From assembly GCA_902362965.1 (NCBI GenBank), contig CABIYQ010000001.1, positions 269,976 through 333,975 on the forward strand: a stretch of DNA of 64,000 nt, given 5' to 3'. The DNA comes from Oscillospiraceae bacterium (GTDB lineage Bacteria > Bacillota > Clostridia > Oscillospirales > Ruminococcaceae). The notes under the pieces are model-generated. The model searched no databases. It was not told where the DNA came from and saw nothing but the letters and a program-made list of their open reading frames with translations. Shown here one piece after another: positions 9,686-18,470 of the stretch. Position 1 is the stretch's first letter. Every line of letters begins with the position of its first letter. Position numbers and translations under genes: made by a program.

Positions 9686-10402
9686 ATGAATAAAATTGAT
9701 ATTGCAATGGAACTCACCGGTAATTCTTACCCGGGGAGAGGAATCATAATCGGAAAATCTGAAAATGGTAAAAATGCGGTTACAGCATATTTTATAATGG
9801 GACGCAGTGAAAACAGCCGTAACAGAGTATTTGTAGAAGATGGCGAAGGTATTAGGACGCAGGCATTTGATCCGGAAAAATTGTCTGATCCTAGTCTTAT
9901 AATTTATTCTCCTGTAAGAGTATTGGGAAATAAAACCATAGTAACAAACGGTGATCAAACAGATACCATTTATGATTTAATGAATAATCAGCTTACTTTT
10001 GAACAGGCTTTGCGAACAAGAGAGTTTGAACCTGACGCTCCAAACTATACTCCAAGAATTTCGGGTATAATAAAGGTTGAACCAAATAAAACTTTCAACT
10101 ATGCGCTTTCAATTTTAAAAAGTGCTGACGGAAATCCGGAATCCTGCAGCAGATTTACATTCTCATATAATAATCCAATAAATGGTGAAGGACACTTTAT
10201 CCATACATATATGAGTGATGGTAATCCTCTTCCGAGTTTTGAAGGAGAACCAAAGCTTATTTCAATTCCTGATAGTATAGAAGAATTTTCTCAATTACTA
10301 TGGAATAACTTAAATTCTGATAATAAAGTTTCGTTATTTATCAGATTTATAAATTTAGAAACCGGAAAATATGAATCAAAAATAATTAATAAAAATTGTT
10401 AG
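9686..10402 (+). CDS. PurO-type IMP cyclohydrolase
   Basis: A 238-residue protein whose N-terminus (MELTGNSYPGRGIIIG, then AYFIMGRSENSRNRVF) matches the IMP_cyclohyd family first known from archaeal PurO, not the MGS-like cyclohydrolase domain of bacterial PurH. It would convert FAICAR to IMP, the last de novo step. The position fits: it lies 10 bases upstream of a stand-alone AICAR transformylase and is embedded in the pur operon. Together the two genes replace the usual bifunctional PurH. An AAGAAGGGA site precedes the start. Family assignment is from motif memory and genome context. Confidence 0.85.
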   Translation: MNKIDIAMELTGNSYPGRGIIIGKSENGKNAVTAYFIMGRSENSRNRVFVEDGEGIRTQAFDPEKLSDPSLIIYSPVRVLGNKTIVTNGDQTDTIYDLMNNQLTFEQALRTREFEPDAPNYTPRISGIIKVEPNKTFNYALSILKSADGNPESCSRFTFSYNNPINGEGHFIHTYMSDGNPLPSFEGEPKLISIPDSIEEFSQLLWNNLNSDNKVSLFIRFINLETGKYESKIINKNC

Positions 10403-10412
10403 GAGAAGTTTT

Positions 10413-11591
10413 ATGTCTGCTGAAATGTTTTTAAAGTATGGATGTAATCCAAATCAGAAGCCTTCTAAAATTTATATAAATAATGGTGAATTACCTATAA
10501 CGGTATTAAACGGTAATCCGGGATATATTAATTTATTGGACGCTTTTAATGGCTGGCAATTGGTAAAAGAACTTAAAGAAGCAACCGGATTATGTGCCGC
10601 AACTTCATTTAAACATGTATCTCCTGCCGGAGCAGCTGTGGGTATTCCTTTGGATGAAACTCTGAAAAAAGTTTATTTTGTTGATGATCTTGAAGATCTT
10701 TCACCAATGGCATGTGCTTATGCAAGAGCCAGAGGCGCTGACAGAATGTCTTCATACGGCGATTTTGTTGCGTTATCTGATACCTGTGACGTACCAACTG
10801 CTAAAATGCTTCAGCGAGAAGTCTCTGACGGCATTATTGCTCCTGATTATACAGATGAAGCATTAGAAATTTTAAAGTCCAAGAGAAAAGGCACATATAA
10901 TATAATAAAAATTGATCCTAATTATGTTCCGGAAGAAATTGAAACTAAACAGGTTTTCGGAATAACATTTGAACAGGGAAGAAATAATTTAAAAATTAAT
11001 AATGAACTTCTTCAAAATATTGTTACCGATAATAAAGAGATTCCTGAAGATAAAAAACGTGATTTGCTTATATCGCTAATCACATTAAAATATACACAGT
11101 CTAATTCAGTTTGTTACGTAAAGAACGGACAGGCAATCGGTATCGGTGCCGGTCAACAGTCAAGAATTCATTGTACCAGATTGGCAGGCAATAAAGCAGA
11201 TATATGGTGGCTGCGTCAGTCTCCACAGGTTTTGAATCTGAAATTTGTTGATAATATCAGAAGACCTGATCGCGACAATGCTATTGATGTTTATATTTCC
11301 GATGAATATATGGATGTTTTAGCTGACGGTGCATGGCAAAATATTTTTAAGGAAAAACCACCGGTATTTACTAAGGGCGAACAAAAAGAATGGCTTGAAA
11401 AAAATACTGATGTATGCCTTGGTTCCGATGCATTTTTCCCATTCGGCGATAATATTGAACGAGCTAAAAAAAGCGGTGTATTATATATTGCAGAACCAGG
11501 AGGTTCTATAAGAGACGACAATGTAATTGAAACCTGCAATAAATATAATATGGCTATGGCTTTTACAGGAATACGTCTTTTCCATCATTAA
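10413..11591 (+). CDS. Stand-alone AICAR transformylase (PurH C-terminal domain homologue)
   Basis: A 392-residue protein corresponding to the AICARFT half of PurH. It starts AEMFLKYGCNPNQKPSKIY and contains the catalytic-region Lys-His motif AATSFKHVSPAGAAVG, the substrate-loop region VCYVKNGQAIGIGAGQQSR, and the C-terminal FFPFGDNIERAKKSGVLYIAEPGGSIRD. It transfers a formyl group from 10-formyl-THF to AICAR. There is no N-terminal MGS domain; the partner cyclohydrolase is the preceding gene. A TTAGGAGAAG site precedes the ATG. High confidence in function because this domain family is specific. Confidence 0.92.
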   Translation: MSAEMFLKYGCNPNQKPSKIYINNGELPITVLNGNPGYINLLDAFNGWQLVKELKEATGLCAATSFKHVSPAGAAVGIPLDETLKKVYFVDDLEDLSPMACAYARARGADRMSSYGDFVALSDTCDVPTAKMLQREVSDGIIAPDYTDEALEILKSKRKGTYNIIKIDPNYVPEEIETKQVFGITFEQGRNNLKINNELLQNIVTDNKEIPEDKKRDLLISLITLKYTQSNSVCYVKNGQAIGIGAGQQSRIHCTRLAGNKADIWWLRQSPQVLNLKFVDNIRRPDRDNAIDVYISDEYMDVLADGAWQNIFKEKPPVFTKGEQKEWLEKNTDVCLGSDAFFPFGDNIERAKKSGVLYIAEPGGSIRDDNVIETCNKYNMAMAFTGIRLFHH

Positions 11592-11632
11592 TTTTTTTAA
11601 GTTATATAATTAATATGTTAAGGAGATAAAAT

Positions 11633-12937
11633 ATGAACGTATTGGTTGTCGGCGGCGGCGGCAGGGAACATGCAATTATAATGAAACTTGCTGAAAGTCA
11701 AAAAATTAATAAATTATACTGTACCCCGGGAAACGGTGGTATAAAGAAATATGCACAATGCTTTTCAGTTAATGCAACCGATATAGACGGTGTTGTAAAG
11801 CTTGCTAAAGAATTATCTGTTGATATGGTTGTTGTTGCTCCGGACGATCCACTAGTTCTCGGTATGGTTGATGCATTAAAAGCCGAAGGCATTAAAGCTT
11901 TCGGACCTAATAAAGCAGCAGCTATTATTGAAGGCAGTAAAGTTTTTTCAAAAGATCTTATGAAAAAATATGGTATACCTACAGCTAAATATGAAATTTT
12001 TTCAAATTCAGCTGCGGCAATAGAATATTTAAAAAATGAAAATAAATATCCTGCTGTTATTAAAGCAGATGGATTGGCCTTAGGTAAGGGAGTCATAATT
12101 GCTCAGAATTTTGATGAGGCAAAAGACGCTGTAATATCTATTATGGAAGATCAGATTTTTGGAAAAAGCGGTTCTAATATTGTTATAGAAGAATTTTTAA
12201 CAGGTCCGGAAGTATCTGTATTGTGTTTTACAGACGGTAAGACAATTTCACCTATGGTATCTTCTATGGATCATAAACGTGCACTGGATAATGATGAAGG
12301 ATTAAATACCGGCGGAATGGGAACTGTTGCACCAAATCCATATTATACAAAAAACATTGCTGATGTGTGTATGAAGTCAATTTTTATCCCTACAATTAAA
12401 GCAATGTCAAAAGAAAACAGAACATTTAAAGGCTGTCTTTATTTTGGTTTAATGATAACAGAAAACGGTCCAAAGGTAATTGAATATAATTGCCGTTTTG
12501 GAGATCCGGAAACTCAGGTTGTTCTTCCTTTACTTGACACCGATTTAGTTGATATAATTAATGCTGTTATAAATGAAACATTAGATCAATTAGATATTAA
12601 ATGGAAAAATCAATCTGCCGCATGTATTATTATGGCAAGCGGGGGATATCCTAAAAAATATGAAACAGGAGTTGAAATAACCGGTTTGGACGAAAAGGGA
12701 CAATTAAATAATTCTTTGGTTTTTCATGCAGGTACAAAGCTTGAAAATCAAAAATTTTATACATCCGGCGGAAGAGTATTAGGAGTTACTGCGATATCAG
12801 ATAAGCTGAATGTCGCACTTGATATTGCATATAATTCTGTTTCTAAAATACATTTTGATAAAATGCACTATAGAAAAGATATTGGTCAGAAAGCATTAAA
12901 ATCAAATAAAATACAGGAAGAATTAATATGTTACTAA
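11633..12937 (+). CDS. purD: Phosphoribosylamine-glycine ligase (GAR synthetase)
   Basis: A 434-residue ATP-grasp enzyme. It begins with the N-terminal domain motif MNVLVVGGGGREHAI, and has VIKADGLALGKGV in the ATP-grasp fold, TGGMGTVAPNPYY, and the metal-site sequence EYNCRFGDPETQ. It joins phosphoribosylamine to glycine. Preceded by TTAAGGAGATAAA. Its last ten bases overlap the start of the acyl-CoA ligase gene, so that unrelated enzyme is translationally coupled to the end of the pathway. Confidence 0.96.
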   Translation: MNVLVVGGGGREHAIIMKLAESQKINKLYCTPGNGGIKKYAQCFSVNATDIDGVVKLAKELSVDMVVVAPDDPLVLGMVDALKAEGIKAFGPNKAAAIIEGSKVFSKDLMKKYGIPTAKYEIFSNSAAAIEYLKNENKYPAVIKADGLALGKGVIIAQNFDEAKDAVISIMEDQIFGKSGSNIVIEEFLTGPEVSVLCFTDGKTISPMVSSMDHKRALDNDEGLNTGGMGTVAPNPYYTKNIADVCMKSIFIPTIKAMSKENRTFKGCLYFGLMITENGPKVIEYNCRFGDPETQVVLPLLDTDLVDIINAVINETLDQLDIKWKNQSAACIIMASGGYPKKYETGVEITGLDEKGQLNNSLVFHAGTKLENQKFYTSGGRVLGVTAISDKLNVALDIAYNSVSKIHFDKMHYRKDIGQKALKSNKIQEELICY

Positions 12938-14592
12938 ATAGATTTTTACCTAGAATAGAATTTGATAATTATGAAGATTTTAAAGAAAACTATAAAGTAA
13001 ATGTACCTGAAAATTTTAATTTTGGTTATGATATTGTTGATGAATGGGCTAAACAGGAACCGGAAAAATTAGCTTTAGTATGGTGTAATGATCATAATGA
13101 GGAATATAAATTTACATTTACTGATATATCTAAATTGTCAAATAAAGCGGCAAACTATTTCAAAAGTATAGGTATAAGCAAGGGTTCCGTTGTAATGCTT
13201 ATTTTACGCAGAAGATGGGAATATTGGATATGTGCTGTTGCTCTTCATAAAATAGGTGCAATAGTTATACCTGGTTCTTTACAGCTTACAGCTAAAGATA
13301 TAGTATACAGAGGAAACGCTGCTGAAATTACTGCTATAGTCAGTATAAATGATGATTTTGTAATTAATCAAATAGAATCTGCTGACTGTGATATACCGTC
13401 GTTAAAGCATAAAATTGTTGTAGGAGAAAAATATAGTACATGGGATTATTTTGAAGATGAAATTCAGAAATTCTCAGATATATTTGAACGTCCTGTTAAT
13501 GAAGAAGCAAATAAATGGGACGATACAATGCTTATTTATTTTACTTCCGGTACTACTGGTATGCCTAAAATGGTTAAACATAACTTTGCGCATCCTTTAG
13601 GTCATATAGTAACTGCAAAATATTGGCAGCAAGTACAGGAAAATAAACTTCATATGAGTGTTTCGGACTCAGGTTGGGCAAAATTTGGCTGGGGAAAAAT
13701 ATATGGACAATGGATTTGCGGAGCAGTAATTTTTTGTTATGATATGGATAAATTTATTCCGCTTAAACTGCTTGAAAAAATAACCGAATATAAAGTTACT
13801 ACTTTTTGTGCTCCTCCTACTATGTTTAGATTTATGTTACAGGAAGATGTTTCAAAGTTTGATTTATCAAATATAAAAACATGCTGTATTGCAGGCGAAC
13901 CTTTAAATCCGCAGGTATTCAATGATTGGTATAAATTAACCGGATTAAAACTTCGTGAAGGTTTCGGTCAAACGGAAGGAACTGTTTTAATTGCTAATTT
14001 TAAATGGATGGAACCATCGGCAGGTTCTACCGGAAAACCATCACCTTTGTATGATATACGGCTTATTAACAATGATGGAAATGACTGCAAACCGGGTGAA
14101 GAAGGAACAATTGTAATTTATGGGGTCAATAAAAAGCTTCCTATAGGATTATTTACAGGTTATTATCATAATCCTGAACTAACTGATAAAGCTCTTGGCG
14201 GGGAATATTATGACACCGGCGATATGGCTGTGCGTGATGAAAACGGATATTATTGGTTTATGGGCAGAAATGATGATGTAATAAAATGTTCCGGTTACCG
14301 CATAGGTCCATTTGAAGTAGAAAGCGCAATGATAGAACATCCATCGGTAGTCGAATGTGCAATAACTTCTGCTCCGGATCCGATTCGCGGTCAAGTAGTA
14401 AAAGCAACAGTTGTGTTAGCTAAAGAATATACTCCTAGCGAAGAACTAACTAAAGAATTACAAGAACATGTAAAGCGTACTACAGCGCCTTATAAATATC
14501 CAAGAATTATTGAATATGTTAATGAATTGCCAAAAACTATTGGCGGCAAAATAAAACGTAAAGAAATTAGAATGCAGGATAATAGCAAATGA
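12928..14592 (+). CDS. AMP-dependent acyl-CoA synthetase (ACSM/acetate-CoA ligase-like)
   Basis: A 554-residue ANL-superfamily enzyme. Visible motifs in order are the P-loop-like YFTSGTTGMPKM (about residue 206), REGFGQTEGT, the ATP-binding aspartate in YYDTGDMA, the hinge GRNDDVIKCSGYRIGPFEVE, and the C-terminal catalytic-Lys region PKTIGGKIKRKE. It activates a carboxylic acid to an acyl-adenylate and then to acyl-CoA. The overall layout resembles the medium-chain acyl-CoA synthetase branch, but the acid cannot be assigned. The gene overlaps purD by ten bases. Confidence 0.88.
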   Translation: MLLNRFLPRIEFDNYEDFKENYKVNVPENFNFGYDIVDEWAKQEPEKLALVWCNDHNEEYKFTFTDISKLSNKAANYFKSIGISKGSVVMLILRRRWEYWICAVALHKIGAIVIPGSLQLTAKDIVYRGNAAEITAIVSINDDFVINQIESADCDIPSLKHKIVVGEKYSTWDYFEDEIQKFSDIFERPVNEEANKWDDTMLIYFTSGTTGMPKMVKHNFAHPLGHIVTAKYWQQVQENKLHMSVSDSGWAKFGWGKIYGQWICGAVIFCYDMDKFIPLKLLEKITEYKVTTFCAPPTMFRFMLQEDVSKFDLSNIKTCCIAGEPLNPQVFNDWYKLTGLKLREGFGQTEGTVLIANFKWMEPSAGSTGKPSPLYDIRLINNDGNDCKPGEEGTIVIYGVNKKLPIGLFTGYYHNPELTDKALGGEYYDTGDMAVRDENGYYWFMGRNDDVIKCSGYRIGPFEVESAMIEHPSVVECAITSAPDPIRGQVVKATVVLAKEYTPSEELTKELQEHVKRTTAPYKYPRIIEYVNELPKTIGGKIKRKEIRMQDNSK

Positions 14593-14611
14593 TAAAAACC
14601 CGGAGGAATTT

Positions 14612-16432
14612 ATGAATGAACGATTGCCTTTTCTTCAGCAAAAGACGTCCAAATTGACAATTTCGCCGGGTGTTTATTTAATGAAGAATAAAAATAACGA
14701 TATTATATATATAGGTAAAGCTAAAAATTTAAAAAACCGAGTAAGCAGTTACTTTAGACATAATTCGAGTCATACACCAAAGGTTTTACACATGGTTGAA
14801 AATGTTTATGATTACGATTTTATTGTAACTGACAGTGAATATGAAGCATTGATTTTGGAATGCAGTTTAATTAAACAGCATAAACCTAAGTATAATATAT
14901 TGCTTAAGGATGATAAAGGATACTTTTATATTAAAATTTCGAATGATTTGTACCCGAAAATTACTGCTGAAAAAAATGTAGATAAAACTGGTGAATTCTT
15001 TGGTCCATATACAAGTTCTTTTATTGCTACTCAAACTGTAGATGAAGTCAATAAAGTATTTAAATTACCAACCTGTAAATACAAATTTAATGAAAAAAGA
15101 AAACCTATGAGACCTTGTCTAAATTATCATATAAATCAATGCATAGGTCTTTGTCATAATGATATTACTCCAGAAGAATTTAATGAAATTATTAATCAAG
15201 CTAAATCATATATTCAAAATGGAAATAATTTATCAATAAAGAAGCTTCAATTGCAAATGGATAAAGCATCTGAAAACTTGGACTTTGAAAAAGCAGCAAG
15301 AATAAGAGATAGAATCAATGCTATTACAAAATCTAATCAAAAACAAAAAATATTTGATATAGATCTAAAAAGCTGTGATTTTATTGCTTCATCCCAAAGT
15401 TCCAATGGAATTTGCATTTCTTTATTAATTTATAGAAATGGGCGTCTTTTTGATAAATTGATTTTTTCATATTGTAATGAAGAGTGCGATGAAAATTATT
15501 TAGAATCATTTTTGATAATGTACTATACTTCTCAGGATAATATTCCTAAAAATATAGTTCTTGAGGAAAAAATTGAAAATGTAGAATTAATAAAAAAAGT
15601 GCTATGTGATAAATGTAATCATAACATTAAATTTTCATTTCCTCAAAAAGGTAACTTATTAAAATATATTATGATGGCAAAATCAAATGCTGAAGAGTAT
15701 TTATCTGTCCAAAATGGGAGAACCAGAAAAGAAATATCAGCACTTGAAGAATTATCCAAAATTTTAGGTTTGAAAAAACCTCCTGAATACATAGAAGCAT
15801 ATGATATTTCTAATTTATCATCATCTTCAATGGTTGCAGGAATGGTTGTGTTTAAAAATGGACGTCCATTTAAAAAAGCATATAAGCGATTTGCCATAAA
15901 AGACAACCTTATTCAAAACGACTATGCATGTATGCAGGAAGTTATCGAAAGGCGATTTAATGAATATTTGCATGGAAATGACAGTGGGTTCATTACACTA
16001 CCAGATTTAATTTTACTTGACGGTGGCAAAGGACATGTTAATGCAGTATTACAGACAATAAAAAAATTTAATTTAGATATTCCGATATATGGTCTTGTTA
16101 AGGACAATAAACACAGAACGCGAGCTATAGCTACAGGCGGCAGTGAAATATCTGTCTCGAAAAAATCTCAAGCGTTTATTTTGATGACAAAAATTCAGGA
16201 TGAAGTTCACAGATTTGCAATATCATATATGAAAACGAAACATACAAAAAATAGTTTCAGTTTTGAATTAACAAAAGTAAAAGGCATAGGATCAAAAAAA
16301 GCTCAAAAACTTATTTTGGAGTTTAAAACTAAGGAAAATTTAAAAAAAGCTAGTCCAGAGGAATTATCTAAAATAGCAGGTGTAAATAGTAACATTGCCG
16401 AAGAGTTATACAACCTGATTCAAAATTTATAA
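14612..16432 (+). CDS. uvrC: Excinuclease ABC subunit C
   Basis: A 606-residue protein of standard UvrC length. The N-terminal GIY-YIG nuclease has PGVYLMKNKNNDIIYIGKAK; a UVR motif lies around residues 205-235 (DFEKAARIRDRI). The RNase H-like C-terminal nuclease has EAYDISNLSSSSMVAGMVVF and LILLDGGKGHVNAV, and the end carries a tandem helix-hairpin-helix (VKGIGSKKAQKLI, IAGVNSNIAEELY). It makes the dual incisions of nucleotide-excision repair with UvrA/UvrB, which are not in the window. CCCGGAGGAATTT precedes the ATG. Confidence 0.97.
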   Translation: MNERLPFLQQKTSKLTISPGVYLMKNKNNDIIYIGKAKNLKNRVSSYFRHNSSHTPKVLHMVENVYDYDFIVTDSEYEALILECSLIKQHKPKYNILLKDDKGYFYIKISNDLYPKITAEKNVDKTGEFFGPYTSSFIATQTVDEVNKVFKLPTCKYKFNEKRKPMRPCLNYHINQCIGLCHNDITPEEFNEIINQAKSYIQNGNNLSIKKLQLQMDKASENLDFEKAARIRDRINAITKSNQKQKIFDIDLKSCDFIASSQSSNGICISLLIYRNGRLFDKLIFSYCNEECDENYLESFLIMYYTSQDNIPKNIVLEEKIENVELIKKVLCDKCNHNIKFSFPQKGNLLKYIMMAKSNAEEYLSVQNGRTRKEISALEELSKILGLKKPPEYIEAYDISNLSSSSMVAGMVVFKNGRPFKKAYKRFAIKDNLIQNDYACMQEVIERRFNEYLHGNDSGFITLPDLILLDGGKGHVNAVLQTIKKFNLDIPIYGLVKDNKHRTRAIATGGSEISVSKKSQAFILMTKIQDEVHRFAISYMKTKHTKNSFSFELTKVKGIGSKKAQKLILEFKTKENLKKASPEELSKIAGVNSNIAEELYNLIQNL

Positions 16433-16445
16433 AGTAGGTGAAATG

Positions 16446-16994
16446 ATGAGAGTTATCACAGGAATAGCAAAAGGTATAAGACTGGAAACTATGGAAGGTT
16501 TGGATGTACGTCCCACAACTGATAAGGTTAAAGAAGCTATATTTTCATCAATTCAGTTTGAATTATATAATTCAGATGTTCTGGATTTATTTGCCGGCAG
16601 CGGCCAGTTGGGAATTGAAGCGCTAAGCAGGGGAGCACAGTCGGCAGTATTTATTGATAATTCTAAAAAATCCATTGAACTTGTCAAAAAAAATCTTGAA
16701 AAAACAAAACTTATTAAACAAGCTCAGATATTTCAAATGAATAGTTATGATTTTCTTAAACAAACAAATAAAAAATTTGATTTTATTTTTCTGGATCCCC
16801 CATATAATAAAGGAATATTAACTGAAATATTGCCATTATTGTCTGATAAATTAAATTATAATGGTAAGATTATCTGTGAATATGAACAAAATTTGATTTT
16901 ACCTGAAAAAATTGTAGATTTAATATTGAAAAAAAATTATAAATATGGTAAAATAAATATATCAATGTTTTGTCGTTATGGAGAGGATGAATAA
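16446..16994 (+). CDS. rsmD: 16S rRNA (guanine(966)-N2)-methyltransferase
   Basis: About 182 residues. It begins MRVITGIAKGIRLE, typical of RsmD; the ATG at 16446 is better spaced from AGTAGGTG than the one at 16443. The SAM-binding motif is VLDLFAGSGQLGIEALSRGA, and the N6/N2-amino-methylase motif DPPY is present (FIFLDPPYNKG). It methylates G966 (E. coli numbering) of 16S rRNA during 30S assembly. rsmD next to coaD is a common bacterial arrangement. Confidence 0.94.
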   Translation: MRVITGIAKGIRLETMEGLDVRPTTDKVKEAIFSSIQFELYNSDVLDLFAGSGQLGIEALSRGAQSAVFIDNSKKSIELVKKNLEKTKLIKQAQIFQMNSYDFLKQTNKKFDFIFLDPPYNKGILTEILPLLSDKLNYNGKIICEYEQNLILPEKIVDLILKKNYKYGKINISMFCRYGEDE

Positions 16995-16995
16995 A

Positions 16996-17481
16996 TTGAA
17001 AAGAATAGCTGTTTGTCCGGGAAGTTTTGATCCTATAACTTTTGGACATATTGATATAATTAAAAGAGCATCACAGCTATTTGATGAAGTTGTTGTTTTA
17101 ATTTCAGTCAATACAGTTAAATCACCCAGTTTTACTGAATCGGAACGTATGATGATGATAAAAAAAAATACTAGTGAATTTGGTAATGTTGTTATTGACG
17201 TTCTGGATGGTCTTTTAGCTGATTATGTAAAGAAAATTGGCGCAGTTGCAATTGTTAAAGGTCTTAGAGCTGTTAGTGACTTTGAATATGAATTTCAGAT
17301 GGCTCTTGCAAATAAAAAACTATACAATGGCGCTGAAACAGTATTTCTAACAACTTCAACGGAAAATATGTACTTAAGTTCAAGCGTTGTTAAGCAAATT
17401 GCTTATTTTGGCGGTGACATAAGTCATTTCGTACCTGAAAACGTGCTTGATTTTATAAGAAAAAGGCTTATAAAGGAGTAA
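16996..17481 (+). CDS. coaD: Phosphopantetheine adenylyltransferase
   Basis: About 161 residues from a probable TTG start at 16996, giving M-KRIAVCPGSFDPITFGHIDI, the normal N-terminus of CoaD. GGAGAGG at 16980-16986 sits nine bases upstream of this TTG, whereas the in-frame ATG at 16978 would use no good site and add six residues. The nucleotidyltransferase signature TFGH and ISxNTVKSPSFTxxER, VKGLRAVSDFEYEFQMA and STENMYLSSSVVKQIA are all present. It adenylylates 4'-phosphopantetheine in CoA synthesis. Confidence 0.95.
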   Translation: MKRIAVCPGSFDPITFGHIDIIKRASQLFDEVVVLISVNTVKSPSFTESERMMMIKKNTSEFGNVVIDVLDGLLADYVKKIGAVAIVKGLRAVSDFEYEFQMALANKKLYNGAETVFLTTSTENMYLSSSVVKQIAYFGGDISHFVPENVLDFIRKRLIKE

Positions 17482-17485
17482 TTTT

Positions 17486-17944
17486 ATGAATAATAAAATT
17501 GATGAGATACTTGATGAAATGGATGAGGTTCTTGATAAAGCTAAACCGTTTCCCTTTGCTGGAAATAAGTTTCTCGTTGATGCAGATAGAATGCGAGAAC
17601 TTGTTAATGATGTTAGATTGAATATGCCTCATGAAATAAAAGATGCAAGGCTTGTTGCTTTTGATAGAGAAAGAATATTAAATGAAGCTAAGGCAAAGGC
17701 AGAATCAATTATAAGTCAGGCTGAAAAAAGAGCTGCCACAATGGTTTCTCAGGATGCAATAGTTAAGGAAGCTAAGAAAAAAGCTGTGGAACTTCTCACA
17801 AAAGCACAGAATAATGCCAAGGAAATAAAAAAATCAGCTAATGGATATGTTGATAACTTAATGAATAATACTGAAAAATTCATGAGTATTGCATTACAGG
17901 ATGTTAAAAAACAAAAATCTAAAATTCGAGAAGACAGACGATAA
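17486..17944 (+). CDS. Small coiled-coil protein of unknown function
   Basis: A 152-residue protein, highly charged with an extended Ala/Lys/Glu-rich helix from about residue 65 to 120 (KAKAESIISQAEKRAATM). This resembles the stalk helices of ATP synthase b subunits or DivIVA-type proteins, but there is no membrane segment. Four bases separate it from coaD, and AAAGGAGTAATTTT precedes its start. Similar genes follow coaD in clostridia as far as I recall. No function can be read. A terminator follows. Confidence 0.7.
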   Translation: MNNKIDEILDEMDEVLDKAKPFPFAGNKFLVDADRMRELVNDVRLNMPHEIKDARLVAFDRERILNEAKAKAESIISQAEKRAATMVSQDAIVKEAKKKAVELLTKAQNNAKEIKKSANGYVDNLMNNTEKFMSIALQDVKKQKSKIREDRR

Positions 17945-17980
17945 ATTGATACTTTATCAAGAATAATTAGATAAATACGC

Positions 17981-18017
17981 AAAGAGGCGAATCATTTTAT
18001 GATACGTCTCTTTTTTT
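17981..18017 (+). terminator. Rho-independent terminator after the pur-uvrC-coaD run
   Basis: AAAGAGGCG pairs with CGTCTCTTT (one G-T), with an inner ATCA/TGAT stem, followed by a run of seven T. It marks the probable end of the long rightward transcript. The Lrp-type gene starts only 14 bases beyond it. Confidence 0.75.
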
Positions 18018-18030
18018 AAGGTGGATTTTT

Positions 18031-18468
18031 ATGGATAAAATAGATATCAAATTAATAACATTATTACAGGAAAATGCCAGATATCCTCTAAAATTTCTAG
18101 CTTCACAAGTTTTCTTGTCTGCTCCTGCAGTTTCATCAAGAATCAACAAACTGGAAAAGCAGGGTATAATATTGGGATACAATACTGTTATTGACAAACA
18201 AAAATTAGGATATCACATAACAGCATTTATAAATCTTGAAATGACGCCAAATCAAAAGGCTGAATTTTATCCGTTTATACATAGTTGTCCAAATGTTCTG
18301 GAATGTAACTGTGTTACGGGCAGTTTTTCTATGTTAATTAAAGTGGCGTTTCCCAGTACACAAGAATTAGATATATTTATAGGGAAACTTCAGCACTTTG
18401 GAAATACATCGACACAAATTGTTTTTTCAACACCTGTTCCAAACAGAGAAATTAAAATTAGTGAATAA
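18031..18468 (+). CDS. Lrp/AsnC-family transcriptional regulator
   Basis: A 145-residue protein. The N-terminal winged helix-turn-helix (DKIDIKLITLLQENARYPLKFLA, SAPAVSSRINKLEKQGII) is followed by an Lrp-type alpha/beta effector-binding (RAM) domain with the characteristic VLECNCVTGSFSMLIKV. Such proteins sense amino acids or other small molecules and bind DNA as octamers or dimers. It is convergent with, and only two bases from, the Xer-type gene. AAGGTGGATTTTT precedes the ATG. Confidence 0.9.
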   Translation: MDKIDIKLITLLQENARYPLKFLASQVFLSAPAVSSRINKLEKQGIILGYNTVIDKQKLGYHITAFINLEMTPNQKAEFYPFIHSCPNVLECNCVTGSFSMLIKVAFPSTQELDIFIGKLQHFGNTSTQIVFSTPVPNREIKISE

Positions 18469-18470
18469 AT

